From assembly GCA_944371605.1 (NCBI GenBank), contig CALVXU010000031.1, positions 35,189-99,188 on the forward strand: a stretch of 64,000 bases of DNA. Reading direction: 5' to 3'. Positions 34,655 to 43,649 of the stretch are shown here, in pieces; position 1 is the stretch's first letter; the number at the start of each line of letters is the position of its first letter. Below the pieces are notes generated by a model. That model had not been told where the DNA came from, searched no databases, and saw nothing but the letters and a program-made list of their open reading frames with translations. The position numbers and the translations under genes were made by a program. This stretch comes from an uncultured Bacilli bacterium. Lineage in GTDB: Bacteria > Bacillota_I > Bacilli_A > RFN20 > CAG-288.

Positions 34655-35995
34655 TTAGCTTTGTGCACAGGAGTTATCACTTTCTTGTTTTAATTCATTA
34701 ACCTTCCTTTTAAGAAAAAATTTCTCTTCAACAAGACTGAAAATTAAATGAATTACCATGCCAAATCCAAACATATAAATGATCAAATCCATTGTCATTT
34801 TAATGTTTCCGATCATGTAAATTAGAAAGAAGATACCATAATAGCCAATGTTGACTATCACTGAATTGATGAGTAAATATTTGGTTTTGCCTAATCCAAC
34901 AAATATTCCATCAGGAACTACAGTTAAAGCATAAGCAAAATAAAACCAAAATAGTTTGATAAGAACTGAAAAAACTTCTTCGGCGTTCTGGAGTTTTTCA
35001 ACACTTTCTAAAAAAGGAAGCCAAGAAGGAATCAAACAAAGCCAAATAATCATTATTCCAAAAATTATAAAGTAATAATTTTTATGGTTTACTTTATGGT
35101 AACCTTCTTTACAATCACTCTTGATCACTTCACTTAGAGCAAGTATAGGGATTAAAAGCCAGTTCCAAATAAAATTGTTTGCTAGCCAATAACTTCCTAT
35201 ATTCCCAACCGAATTAATCATTTTGACAACCATCAAAATATAGATTAAATTGTCTAAAATTGATTGACTTCCGGAATATAAGCCTATCAGTAACCATTTT
35301 TTGAGTAGTTTCTTAATATCTTTATTTGGTGGCCCAATTTTTATATTTCTAGTGATAAATAAGATGACAATAGCTGATAATCCCATAACTGAATTTACTA
35401 CTATATTTGAGTAAGCAACGCCATAAATACCAGCATTAGGAATCAATAATGCATCACAAATGATTAATGAAATCATTTTAAGTATAAGCAATAAAAGAAT
35501 CAGTAATCTTTTGTTTAAAACTATATAAACTACACTGGCATAGGAATAGATTATGCCAATCGCAAAAGCAATAGTTTCAATCTGCAAATAAGATGTAGTC
35601 TTTCCAATATTCTCGTGTGTGACATTCAATCCTTTAATCATAGGCAAAACGCAGAAATAAAGAATGGTAATAACTATTGAATAAAAGACACAAACTATTA
35701 TTCCAGCAACAAATACAAAGCTAGTAAATTTCTCGTTGCTTTTTGCTTTTGATAAATTATTCAACAAGGAATATTGTGGAATAATAAGGAAAGCTATAAC
35801 ACTCTCATTTATAAGGTCATACCATTCTATTTGAGCCAGAATATCGAATTCATTGACATCAATATTAGTGGATAAGAAATAAGTTCTAACTGTTGAATAA
35901 ATAGCGGGAATAAGTAACTGAATAGAAAGTATAAATAATAGAGACCAATTAAATGATTTTAAACCTATATAAAAATCTTTTAGTGCATCTTTCAT
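34655..35995 (-). CDS. MOP-superfamily (MATE/flippase-like) membrane transporter
   Basis: About 446 residues with roughly twelve membrane helices and few charged residues, in the pattern of the MATE/polysaccharide-flippase superfamily (paired six-helix halves; NAGIYGVAYSNIVVNSVMG near the middle is the kind of sequence found in MATE proteins). Substrate unknown: drug/Na+ antiport or lipid-linked sugar export are both possible. The start at 35995 is chosen because AGGAAA precedes that ATG and it clears the upstream small gene. The gene lies wholly inside the segment bounded by the 100-bp direct repeats, on the strand opposite to its neighbours. Confidence 0.72.
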   Translation of the reverse strand: MKDALKDFYIGLKSFNWSLLFILSIQLLIPAIYSTVRTYFLSTNIDVNEFDILAQIEWYDLINESVIAFLIIPQYSLLNNLSKAKSNEKFTSFVFVAGIIVCVFYSIVITILYFCVLPMIKGLNVTHENIGKTTSYLQIETIAFAIGIIYSYASVVYIVLNKRLLILLLLILKMISLIICDALLIPNAGIYGVAYSNIVVNSVMGLSAIVILFITRNIKIGPPNKDIKKLLKKWLLIGLYSGSQSILDNLIYILMVVKMINSVGNIGSYWLANNFIWNWLLIPILALSEVIKSDCKEGYHKVNHKNYYFIIFGIMIIWLCLIPSWLPFLESVEKLQNAEEVFSVLIKLFWFYFAYALTVVPDGIFVGLGKTKYLLINSVIVNIGYYGIFFLIYMIGNIKMTMDLIIYMFGFGMVIHLIFSLVEEKFFLKRKVNELKQESDNSCAQS

Positions 35996-35999
35996 TAGA

Positions 36000-36212
36000 C
36001 TATTTCCTAGAAATATGTACATTAAGCATTTTATTTAGCATGTTAACATTTATAGAAATCACATCATATATATTCATATATCTTCTTTTATCATCGCTTA
36101 TTTTTTGAAGATATGCGAAAATTTGAACTAGTAGTTCTTTTTGAGATTTAATCATAGCTCTGTGCATTAGATTGTTTAATCTTTTGCAAACCAGTTCATT
36201 ATCGTACTTCAT
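36000..36212 (-). CDS. Small protein of unknown function
   Basis: A 70-residue protein, not recognised. It has a good GGAGG seven nt before its ATG, is basic and helical (Leu/Ile heptad-like spacing, no membrane segment), and ends 5 nt before the transporter start, so the two form an operon. It lies in the repeat-bounded segment. It could be a small regulator or a helper of the transporter; nothing in the sequence decides this. Confidence 0.6.
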   Translation of the reverse strand: MKYDNELVCKRLNNLMHRAMIKSQKELLVQIFAYLQKISDDKRRYMNIYDVISINVNMLNKMLNVHISRK

Positions 36213-36534
36213 TCAATTTTCCTCCGCAAATAATATTATATTTTTAAAATTTTATTTTTAACATTATTGAGTTGTAGTTTCATATGATTATTCTTTTGAT
36301 TCACAATGCTAAAAAATAAATCGAAATACAATCAATCTTAAAAACTAAAATAGCGGCATATAATAAAATCTCTTTATCGACAGCCTCTAACTTTGTCAAA
36401 AAAGCTATGACTGATTTTGTTAATTCTTATTTTGATGATGGGACATTATCAAATAGAGATATTTGAAATATGTGTAGCATTATTTTCATCATTTTCTATC
36501 ATTTTGTAATCATTAAAAAGTATAATTAATAGCG
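36213..36534. other. Intergenic region holding repeat copy 2 and the mscS promoter
   Basis: No intact gene. Besides the repeat copy it carries the -10 TATAAT (36521-36526) of mscS on the plus strand and AT-rich sequence that probably includes the promoter of the small gene on the minus strand (TATAAT near 36240). Confidence 0.6.
36348..36447 (+). repeat. 100-bp direct repeat, copy 2 (orphan 3' end of the sigma-like gene)
   Basis: A 99/100 match to 34441-34540, here without the rest of the gene. If read in the original frame it would end FDDGTL-SNRDI and a TGA stop, a different tail from copy 1 (CKKSESL). It is a gene remnant produced by duplication or by insertion of the intervening segment. 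Confidence 0.95.
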
Positions 36535-37503
36535 ATGAATATTTTATTTTTGGTAGATAGTTCAAATACTAGCGCTAATATTTCCTCTGGCAGTGGTTCA
36601 TCTTCTATCACTGATAGTAATTTTTGGCCAGATTTCTGGAATAAAATAGTCAACTTTTTTAAAGTTGATATGGTTAATTTTAGTTTTAGACTAGTTTTAG
36701 CTCTCATTTTATTAGTAGCTGGTATTTATATAATAAAATTGATATGTTTCCTTTTGCGTAAATGGTTGACTAGAGCAAGGGATTATACTAATAAAAAGAA
36801 TAAAAAATCCAATCATAAACAGATGGATCCATCCATAGTCACGTTTACAGTTTCTACAATTCGGTTTATTTTAGCTATTGTTTTAGCTGTTTCATTCATA
36901 GCTACACTTGGATTGGCTTTGGACGGAATCGTCAGTATTCTATCCTCCGCTTTCTTAGCAATCGGTATCGGTTTGCAAGATGTGATCACTAATTTCGCCG
37001 ATGGAGTCATCTTAATTTCTGAAGGGAATATCAAAACAGGTGACTATATCATTGTTGATGGGTTAGAAGGAACGGTTAAAAAAATATCGATGATGAGAAC
37101 GACATTGACGACTGTCGATGGTAAAACTGTTCTGCTACCAAATTCGGCTTTGAGTTCCGATAATGTGATCAATTGCAGCACAGAAGAATATCGAAGAATC
37201 GTTTTATATTATTCATTCCCATATGGGACCGATATCGAAAAGATGTCTAAACTGATTTTAGAGGTTGTCAATTCATTAGAGATGACTTGCAAAGACGATG
37301 CACATAAAGCTTTTATGACTGTCGATGACTTTTCGCAATCTCGTGTTGATGTCATCAAGCTTCGTGTGGCATTTTATTGTCATAACAAAGATTATTGGGA
37401 CCTTTTATCGATTGCACAAAAAGCGATGTACGAGCGTTTTGTGAAAGAAAATATCAAAGGTGCTGAATTTAAGAATGAGATTTATCTTCCTTTGAATAAA
37501 TGA
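36535..37503 (+). CDS. MscS-family mechanosensitive channel
   Basis: A 322-residue small-conductance mechanosensitive channel that opens under membrane tension in hypo-osmotic shock. An N-terminal Ser-rich stretch precedes three membrane helices (about 50-75, 100-125, 130-150); the pore helix is Gly/Ala-rich (SSAFLAIGIGLQDVITNFADGVILI), and the cytoplasmic beta domain has GDYIIVDGLEGTVKKISMMRTTL and LPNSAL. -10 TATAAT lies 8 nt before the ATG without a Shine-Dalgarno: near-leaderless. The stop overlaps the next gene's start (ATGA). Confidence 0.9.
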   Translation: MNILFLVDSSNTSANISSGSGSSSITDSNFWPDFWNKIVNFFKVDMVNFSFRLVLALILLVAGIYIIKLICFLLRKWLTRARDYTNKKNKKSNHKQMDPSIVTFTVSTIRFILAIVLAVSFIATLGLALDGIVSILSSAFLAIGIGLQDVITNFADGVILISEGNIKTGDYIIVDGLEGTVKKISMMRTTLTTVDGKTVLLPNSALSSDNVINCSTEEYRRIVLYYSFPYGTDIEKMSKLILEVVNSLEMTCKDDAHKAFMTVDDFSQSRVDVIKLRVAFYCHNKDYWDLLSIAQKAMYERFVKENIKGAEFKNEIYLPLNK

Positions 37504-38399
37504 CATATAACAATATTAAAATTTCAGTCATCATACCAGTTTATCAAGTTGAGAAATATTTATCTTTTTGTTTGGATTCTTTATTAAATCAAGACTTTAA
37601 AGAAAGATACCAAATAATTTTAATCGATTTAGGCAGTACTGATGGCTCTTCAGAGATCTGTCATCAATATGAAATGACATATCCAGAAAAGATATTCCGC
37701 ATACATACTTTTCCTAATCTTGGTGTATCTTGTTCAAGAAACATAGGTCTATTTGTTTCTAATAGTGAATATATCACGTTTGTTGATGGGGATGACTTTG
37801 TTGATTTGACATATTTATCTTCTCTTTATGAGATGATTAAAAAGAGTGATGCAGATATAGTTACTATCGGTGATTATATATATACGAATAAAGCTGTAAA
37901 AGATTTTTCTAGAACGAATTTAGTGACGACTGGTAAATCAGCATTATTAAAATTATATAAGAGTCCATTCTTTAAATTGAGAACACTTGTTTGGGCTAGA
38001 TTATATAAGACATCATTTATAAAAGAACACAAATTGCATTTTGATTATAATTTGAATAGATTCGAGGATTGGCCATTTATTTCTAAAGCTTTATTTCATG
38101 CTAAAAAAGTTAAATATTGTTCAAAGCCTCTCTATTTTTATCGTCAACACGATGATTCTTCTATGCATCGGAGAGCTGATATGGTGACACCGTATCTGAC
38201 TGCTTTAGAATCGACTAAAAAATATCTTTATTCTCTTGATTCCAAATTTACTAGAAAGTTATATTCACATCCGAGTATTAATATTAAATCACAACTTTAT
38301 CATGCTTGCTCTTTATCGTCTTCTTGGTTTAAAATTAAATCGAAAAACATCTATAAAAAAGCACTGGAAAAACTGATGGAAATTTATGCGGAGGGATAA
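37500..38399 (+). CDS. Family GT2 glycosyltransferase
   Basis: A 299-residue GT-A fold transferase: ISVIIPVYQVEKYLSFCLDSLLNQ at the N-terminus, the LIDLGSTDGSSEICHQY segment, and the metal-binding TFVDGDDFVD about residue 95. It would add a sugar to a cell-surface glycan or lipid. It overlaps mscS by 4 bp and is followed by the NAD(P)HX dehydratase after 1 nt, so it is expressed in an operon of unrelated functions. There is no membrane helix. Confidence 0.88.
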   Translation: MTYNNIKISVIIPVYQVEKYLSFCLDSLLNQDFKERYQIILIDLGSTDGSSEICHQYEMTYPEKIFRIHTFPNLGVSCSRNIGLFVSNSEYITFVDGDDFVDLTYLSSLYEMIKKSDADIVTIGDYIYTNKAVKDFSRTNLVTTGKSALLKLYKSPFFKLRTLVWARLYKTSFIKEHKLHFDYNLNRFEDWPFISKALFHAKKVKYCSKPLYFYRQHDDSSMHRRADMVTPYLTALESTKKYLYSLDSKFTRKLYSHPSINIKSQLYHACSLSSSWFKIKSKNIYKKALEKLMEIYAEG

Positions 38400-38400
38400 A

Positions 38401-39309
38401 ATGAATTTTTCTCAGATCATTAAAGATTTATATGTTGAACGTGATGATAAGAGCAACAAATCAGACAATGGTCGAGTTTTGATAATCGGTGGTTCTAAAT
38501 CCTTTCCTAATGCTGTTTCATTAGCTGCTTCATTCGCTTCTTTGGCTGGACCAGGCTATGTAAGCCTAGCTGTTCCTGAAGATATTTATTTTGTTTTAGC
38601 AACGCGAAATCCAGCTCCATTTGTTTATGTGAACTTTAAGACGAAATCGGATGAGTTTTTATTGAAAGAAAATAAAGAAGTATTAGATAAAGTTTTGTTG
38701 CAATATGATTCTATTCTTTTTGGAAATGGTATTTTTGATTCTCAGAACAACTATCGTTTTTTAGAATATATTGTTAAGAATTATTCAGGCAATTTAATCA
38801 TTGATGCGACAGGATTAAAATTATTGGCTGATAATGATTCAAGGTGCTTAAAAGAGAAGAAACCAGTATCCAGAATTCTTTTGACACCTCATTTAGGTGA
38901 AGCTAGAAGATTGTTTCATTGCGAATTGATTTCAAGAGAAGCTGAAGATTATTTAGCATTTGCAAAAGAATATGTAGAGCAAAATAAAGTATACCTGCTC
39001 TTAAAGAGTTATTCTTCGATTTTCATCAATCTCGAAAAAGAAGTTTATACTTCTAATTACGTGCCGACACCATCTTTGAGCAAAGCCGGCTCAGGAGATG
39101 GCTTAGCTGGTTATTTAGCTGGTTTATTAGCATATGGCTTGCGCAAAGAAAAATTCACTGATTTGGTCATTTTTGGTGATCAGTTGATCCACTTAGCCGC
39201 TTACCAAGCACAACAGCATTTATCAGCTGGAATCGCCTCAATTCTAGATGTTCCGTTATATGTTCAAAAGCTTATCTCTGAAGAATTAGATGATGAATTA
39301 GTTATTTAA
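38401..39309 (+). CDS. nnrD: ADP-dependent NAD(P)H-hydrate dehydratase
   Basis: A 302-residue enzyme that restores NADH/NADPH from the hydrated form at the cost of ADP, a metabolite-repair function. The ribokinase-like fold is seen in GRVLIIGGSKSFPNAVSLAA, LLTPHLGEARRLF and the catalytic GSGDGLAGYLAGLLA near residue 235. The epimerase (NnrE) domain that is fused in many bacteria is missing. The ATG at 38401 is chosen since GGAGGG lies 6 nt upstream. It ends in a TTAA that also supplies the stop of the convergent pepF. Confidence 0.9.
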   Translation: MNFSQIIKDLYVERDDKSNKSDNGRVLIIGGSKSFPNAVSLAASFASLAGPGYVSLAVPEDIYFVLATRNPAPFVYVNFKTKSDEFLLKENKEVLDKVLLQYDSILFGNGIFDSQNNYRFLEYIVKNYSGNLIIDATGLKLLADNDSRCLKEKKPVSRILLTPHLGEARRLFHCELISREAEDYLAFAKEYVEQNKVYLLLKSYSSIFINLEKEVYTSNYVPTPSLSKAGSGDGLAGYLAGLLAYGLRKEKFTDLVIFGDQLIHLAAYQAQQHLSAGIASILDVPLYVQKLISEELDDELVI

Positions 39310-41033
39310 GAATCGATTTTAGTTAAATCAAAAGTATTTAAATACTTCATAATATTAGTAGCTACTTCTTTTAAAGTATCGCCATCAAATGGATTGGCGA
39401 TATCTGCTGCTTTCAGCAAACTTCTGAAAGGCAAAGTGCCTCCCAATTTGCAGAAGCTAATATATTTCTCAAAGGTTTTTTGCGGCTCTTTTAGACTTGC
39501 GATAAAAAATTCGAGAGCGACAACTTGAGCTATTGAGTAATCTAAATAATAAAGCGGTACTTCAAAAATATGTGTTTGCTTCATCCAATAACCGCCAGAA
39601 GCTAAAAAGTTATTATCTTCATAAGTCAAATGAGGTAAATAAGTTTTTTCTAATTTGCGCCAATAGGCCTTTCTTTCTTGGTGTGAGATATCTGGGTGTT
39701 CATATACATATGCTTGAAAAGCATCAACGATGACAATATATGGGATGATTGTAATCGCATCACAGGTGTGCGAATATAAATATTTTTCAGTATCTTTGCC
39801 AAAGAAATTTTGCATATAAGGATAGGTTAAAAATTCCATCGACATCGAATGCATTTCACAGCATTCCATGCCTGGAGAGCGATAGTCTGGAACGATATAA
39901 TCGGCTCCTAAAAAGCCTTGCAATGAATGACCAAATTCATGTGTTAATACATCAACATCTCCAGATGTTCCATTAAAGTTTGAAAAAATAAAAGAAGTTT
40001 TTAAATCTGGTATATATGTCATATAACCGCCAGAGGCTTTTCCTGGCTTTGATACAACATCCATGCAATTGTGGCTGACCATAAAATTAAAATATTTGCT
40101 AGCTGTTGGTGATAGATTTTCATACATCTCTGCTGCAGCTGATATGAGACCATTAGCATCCTTATCCGGAATCGGATTACCGGTTTTATAAAAAACCTTA
40201 TAATCATAGTATTTTGTATCATTTTGATATCCGAGACGTTCCTTTTGGCGATTGAAAATTTGTTTGGAAAGAGGAACGATATCTTCTAAAACTTTTTCAC
40301 GATAAATCGCGGCATCGTCTGGGCCCCAATCTAAACGGTGCATGCGATCATAAGCTAATTGCAAGAAATTTTGATATCCGAGTTTATGTGCGATTCTTGT
40401 TCTGATTTTTACTAAGCGATCATAGATATCTCCGATGGTGTCATCGTTTTTTTCATAAAAGTTCCAAACAGCTTCTGAAGCATTCTTTCTCGTTTCACGA
40501 TCGACAGAAGTGGTAAATTTTCCCATTTCAGAAAGAGTATATTTTTGTCCGTTAAATTCAATTAAAGCTTGTGCGATCAGCTTTACATACTCGGCGACAG
40601 TTTTATTTTCTTCAATTAAATCGGGTATGATTTCACTCGAAACAGTTTTCAATGACAATTTTTGTAAATCAAAGAAATATTGACCGAATTCTTTTTCTAA
40701 GTCCGCGATGAATGGGGAAGCGAGCAAAGCTTTGATAAATTCGTTAGATTTAACGTTGATCTCTGGACCGAATTCATCGATTAATGTGCTCAACTCATCA
40801 TATTTTTGATCTCTTGTATCACAGCTATGACGTATATAAATCAAATTGAAGATTGTTGAAACCGTATCTGTTAGTCGAAAGAATCTTTTAAGAATCTCAC
40901 TCGCTTCTTCTGAGGAGGTAGCTGATTTGATTTTGCTTATTAAATCATCATGCAAGTTTAGGATTTCTTGTGTATTTGGTCGTTCTATTTCTATCTTTTC
41001 TAGGTCTTCAAAATTTTCTGAGAAATGTTGCAT
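39306..41033 (-). CDS. pepF: Oligoendopeptidase F-type M3 metallopeptidase
   Basis: A 575-residue cytoplasmic zinc peptidase that trims oligopeptides. The zinc motif HEFGH is at 365-369 and the downstream metal-binding Glu is expected in MECCEMHSMSMEF. The N-terminal part is a helical lid (1-200). It has no signal peptide. GAGGTGA precedes the ATG. It is a single gene between convergent nnrD and a divergent MFS gene. Confidence 0.92.
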   Translation of the reverse strand: MQHFSENFEDLEKIEIERPNTQEILNLHDDLISKIKSATSSEEASEILKRFFRLTDTVSTIFNLIYIRHSCDTRDQKYDELSTLIDEFGPEINVKSNEFIKALLASPFIADLEKEFGQYFFDLQKLSLKTVSSEIIPDLIEENKTVAEYVKLIAQALIEFNGQKYTLSEMGKFTTSVDRETRKNASEAVWNFYEKNDDTIGDIYDRLVKIRTRIAHKLGYQNFLQLAYDRMHRLDWGPDDAAIYREKVLEDIVPLSKQIFNRQKERLGYQNDTKYYDYKVFYKTGNPIPDKDANGLISAAAEMYENLSPTASKYFNFMVSHNCMDVVSKPGKASGGYMTYIPDLKTSFIFSNFNGTSGDVDVLTHEFGHSLQGFLGADYIVPDYRSPGMECCEMHSMSMEFLTYPYMQNFFGKDTEKYLYSHTCDAITIIPYIVIVDAFQAYVYEHPDISHQERKAYWRKLEKTYLPHLTYEDNNFLASGGYWMKQTHIFEVPLYYLDYSIAQVVALEFFIASLKEPQKTFEKYISFCKLGGTLPFRSLLKAADIANPFDGDTLKEVATNIMKYLNTFDLTKIDS

Positions 41034-41138
41034 AGTATGTCACCTCTTTTAATATAAGTTTAACATAGCTTAATAGATTTAATTCTGATTTTTACATACA
41101 TTACACTGGTTATTTGTGCTAAATTAATAGAGAAAAAT

Positions 41139-42371
41139 ATGGCCACGCTTTTATTATTGATTATTTATCTCACTTTTATTTCTTTAGGATTACCTGATTC
41201 TATTCTAGGCTCCTCATTTCCAGCTATTGCTGATAATTTGCAAATCAGTGAAAATATGGCTGGATATATCTCACCTATAATCTGTATTGGAACCATTATT
41301 TCATCGATTTGTTCAGCTAAATTAGTCGATTTATTAAAAACAAAGTGGGTCACTATTATCTCAGTGCTCTTGACCGGTCTCTCTCTTATCGGTTTTTCAT
41401 TTATAAGAAGTGGATTCACATGGGCATTTTTTGTAGCTGCTATCCCGTTAGGCATCGGTGCTGGTGGCATAGATGCCGCGCTAAATAATTATGTCGCTCT
41501 TCATTACAAGGCTATTCATATGAATTGGTTGCATTGCGCTTGGGGCATCGGTGCCTCAATCGGCCCTATGATTATCGGTTCATTTGTTGACGCAGAGAAC
41601 AATTCTAGCGGTTGGAATTATGGAGTTTTAATTATTGGAATAATCTTGTTGGTTATTTCAGTGATATTATTTTTCAGTTTACCATTATGGAATAAACTGA
41701 GTGCAATAGAACAAAAAGATGAGAAAGAAGACAAAACTTTAGAACATCCATATAAATCGCTTTTTACTAATCCAGTATTTTATTTTTCTATTATTGGCTT
41801 TTTCTGTTATAGTGCTTTAGAAAGCACAGCTGGACTATGGATCGCTACATATTTCAATCAAACACAAGATATCAATACCGCTTTGTCAGCTACTTTTGCT
41901 TCTTCTTTCTATTTAGGAATTACTATCGGCCGTTTTATTTGTGGACCTCTATCATTAAAAATTAAAGAGAAGAATATGATAAGAATAGGTGAAGGAATCT
42001 TATTAATCGGGGTTGTTTTAACATTGATTCCAACCCATTATTTGTTTTCATTAATCGGATTTATCATCGTCGGTTTGGGGTGTGCACCGATCTATCCAGC
42101 TATCATTCGCTCTACTCCTTATCGTTTTTCCAAATGTTTATCTGGAAAAGCCATCGGCTTAGAAATGGCATTAGCATACTGTGGAAATTTAGTCATTCCT
42201 CCGCTGTTTGCAATCACAGCCAAGTCATTTAATAACTATCGCATATTGCCTTATTTCTTATTGATCTTAGCTTTGCTTATGGTGCTTTGTCATGAATCGA
42301 CTAATTATATTTTGTCAAAAAGAGACAGACGATTGTCAGAAGAAGATTTAAAAGATTATCAAACTATATGA
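41139..42371 (+). CDS. Major facilitator superfamily transporter
   Basis: A 410-residue membrane carrier with about twelve helices and a central cytoplasmic loop (EQKDEKEDKTLEHP). ISPIICIGTIISSICSAKLVDLLKTK has the look of loop 2-3 of MFS proteins, and the LHCAWGIGASIGPMI segment resembles the fucose/sugar-permease branch. Substrate unknown. No Shine-Dalgarno; an extended -10-like TGCTAAATT lies 13 nt upstream, so the leader is very short. The stop overlaps the following glycosyltransferase (ATGA). Confidence 0.85.
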   Translation: MATLLLLIIYLTFISLGLPDSILGSSFPAIADNLQISENMAGYISPIICIGTIISSICSAKLVDLLKTKWVTIISVLLTGLSLIGFSFIRSGFTWAFFVAAIPLGIGAGGIDAALNNYVALHYKAIHMNWLHCAWGIGASIGPMIIGSFVDAENNSSGWNYGVLIIGIILLVISVILFFSLPLWNKLSAIEQKDEKEDKTLEHPYKSLFTNPVFYFSIIGFFCYSALESTAGLWIATYFNQTQDINTALSATFASSFYLGITIGRFICGPLSLKIKEKNMIRIGEGILLIGVVLTLIPTHYLFSLIGFIIVGLGCAPIYPAIIRSTPYRFSKCLSGKAIGLEMALAYCGNLVIPPLFAITAKSFNNYRILPYFLLILALLMVLCHESTNYILSKRDRRLSEEDLKDYQTI

Positions 42372-43399
42372 AAAAGGTTACTATTGATGTTTTATCGGCG
42401 GCTACTAGCGCACCAGCTCAAGGCGTTGGTTCAGCTTATTTAGAACAGACTGAATTATTAAAAGAATTCGGAAAGGAAGATTTTGAGCTATTTTTGAATA
42501 AGCATTCCTCGAAATTCGATCTTTATCATGTACATTCTATCAATCCCACTTTTTACTTGATGATGAAGAAGAGACGTGTAACAATCTGCTATGTACATTT
42601 TTTACCTGAGACATTAGAAGGCTCGATTAAATTGCCTAAGCCTATTTTTTCATTGTTTTGTCGTTATGTCATTTCTTTTTATAAGAGAGCTAAAGAAATT
42701 GTTGTGGTAAATCCTTCTTTTATTGAACCATTAATCAAACTAGGTATCAGCAAAGATAATATTACTTATATTCCTAATTTTGTTTCTGAAAAGAGTTTTT
42801 ATTCTCAAACTGATGAGCGAAGAAAAGCCACTAGGAATCGTTATGGCTTGCCTTTGAATAAAAAAATAGTTATTTCAGTCGGCCAAATTCAAACTCGAAA
42901 AGGTGTTAAGGATTTTTTAAAGACTAGTGAATTGTGCCCTGACTTGTTTTTTATTTGGGTAGGTGGCTTTTCTTTTAAAGGAATCACTGATGGTTATCAA
43001 GAGTTAAAGAAAGAGATGAGCATCAAGCGCGATAATGTTAAATTTCTAGGTATTATCGATCGCGAAGAGATGAATTCTATTTATAACGCTAGCGATATCT
43101 TCTTTTTACCTTCGTATAATGAACTATTTCCAATGTCATTATTAGAAGCATGCTCAGTTGGCTTACCATATGTTGTAAGAGAATTACCATTATATAAAGA
43201 TATTCTGATAGGCGATTATCTCACCGGTAAAAACACCACTGATTTTGCTGCGGTATTGAATAGATTGGCTAGCGATGATAATTATTATTTAGAAAACAAG
43301 ACACTCAGCTTAAAAATGAAGGAAAAATACTCTAGACAAAACACCTATTTACTTTGGAAAGAATATTATTTTAAAATACTAAATAAATACAAAAAATAA
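42368..43399 (+). CDS. Family GT4 glycosyltransferase, probable glycolipid synthase
   Basis: A 343-residue GT-B transferase: an N-terminal acceptor domain with YHVHSINPTFYLMMKK, then VISVGQIQTRKGVKDFLK, FIWVGGFSFKG, NVKFLGIIDREEMNSIY and FFLPSYNELFPMSLLEACSVGLPYV (the E-x7-E motif). This arrangement is like mono- and diglucosyl-diacylglycerol synthases of Acholeplasma and Lactobacillales, hence the guess. Translation is coupled to the MFS gene by an ATGA overlap, which could mean export or uptake of a related compound. Confidence 0.8.
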   Translation: MKKVTIDVLSAATSAPAQGVGSAYLEQTELLKEFGKEDFELFLNKHSSKFDLYHVHSINPTFYLMMKKRRVTICYVHFLPETLEGSIKLPKPIFSLFCRYVISFYKRAKEIVVVNPSFIEPLIKLGISKDNITYIPNFVSEKSFYSQTDERRKATRNRYGLPLNKKIVISVGQIQTRKGVKDFLKTSELCPDLFFIWVGGFSFKGITDGYQELKKEMSIKRDNVKFLGIIDREEMNSIYNASDIFFLPSYNELFPMSLLEACSVGLPYVVRELPLYKDILIGDYLTGKNTTDFAAVLNRLASDDNYYLENKTLSLKMKEKYSRQNTYLLWKEYYFKILNKYKK

Positions 43400-43583
43400 A
43401 ATTAGATACATACTATCCAATTTTACTTATTTAAATAAAGTTTGATTATATAATTCTCTTTTTTAGTTTTCGTATGAATCATTTATTATCATAAAGGCTA
43501 GTATAGAAACTAAAAAATTTAGCTTAATATTTTTGTTTAATCATTATTTTCTTTGAAAAATAGGAACTTATTCTTTTTTAAAA

Positions 43584-43615
43584 TAGTTTATATATATAAA
43601 CTAGTATGATAAAAT
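43584..43615 (+). promoter_or_regulatory. pnp promoter region with 20-bp palindrome
   Basis: A perfect 20-bp inverted repeat (43584-43603, half-site TAGTTTATAT) lies where the -35 would be, followed by a -10-like GATAAAAT ending at 43616. The palindrome may be an operator or may only be AT-rich chance. Confidence 0.45.
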
Positions 43616-43649
43616 AACACGGTATTATTATTAAAAAAGAGGTATTAAA

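Noticed and set aside
43400..43440. Terminator after the GT4 gene
   Set aside because: AAAATT-GATA/TATC-AATTTT can pair only with an A-C mismatch, and the stem is nearly all A/T, so it is too weak to call.
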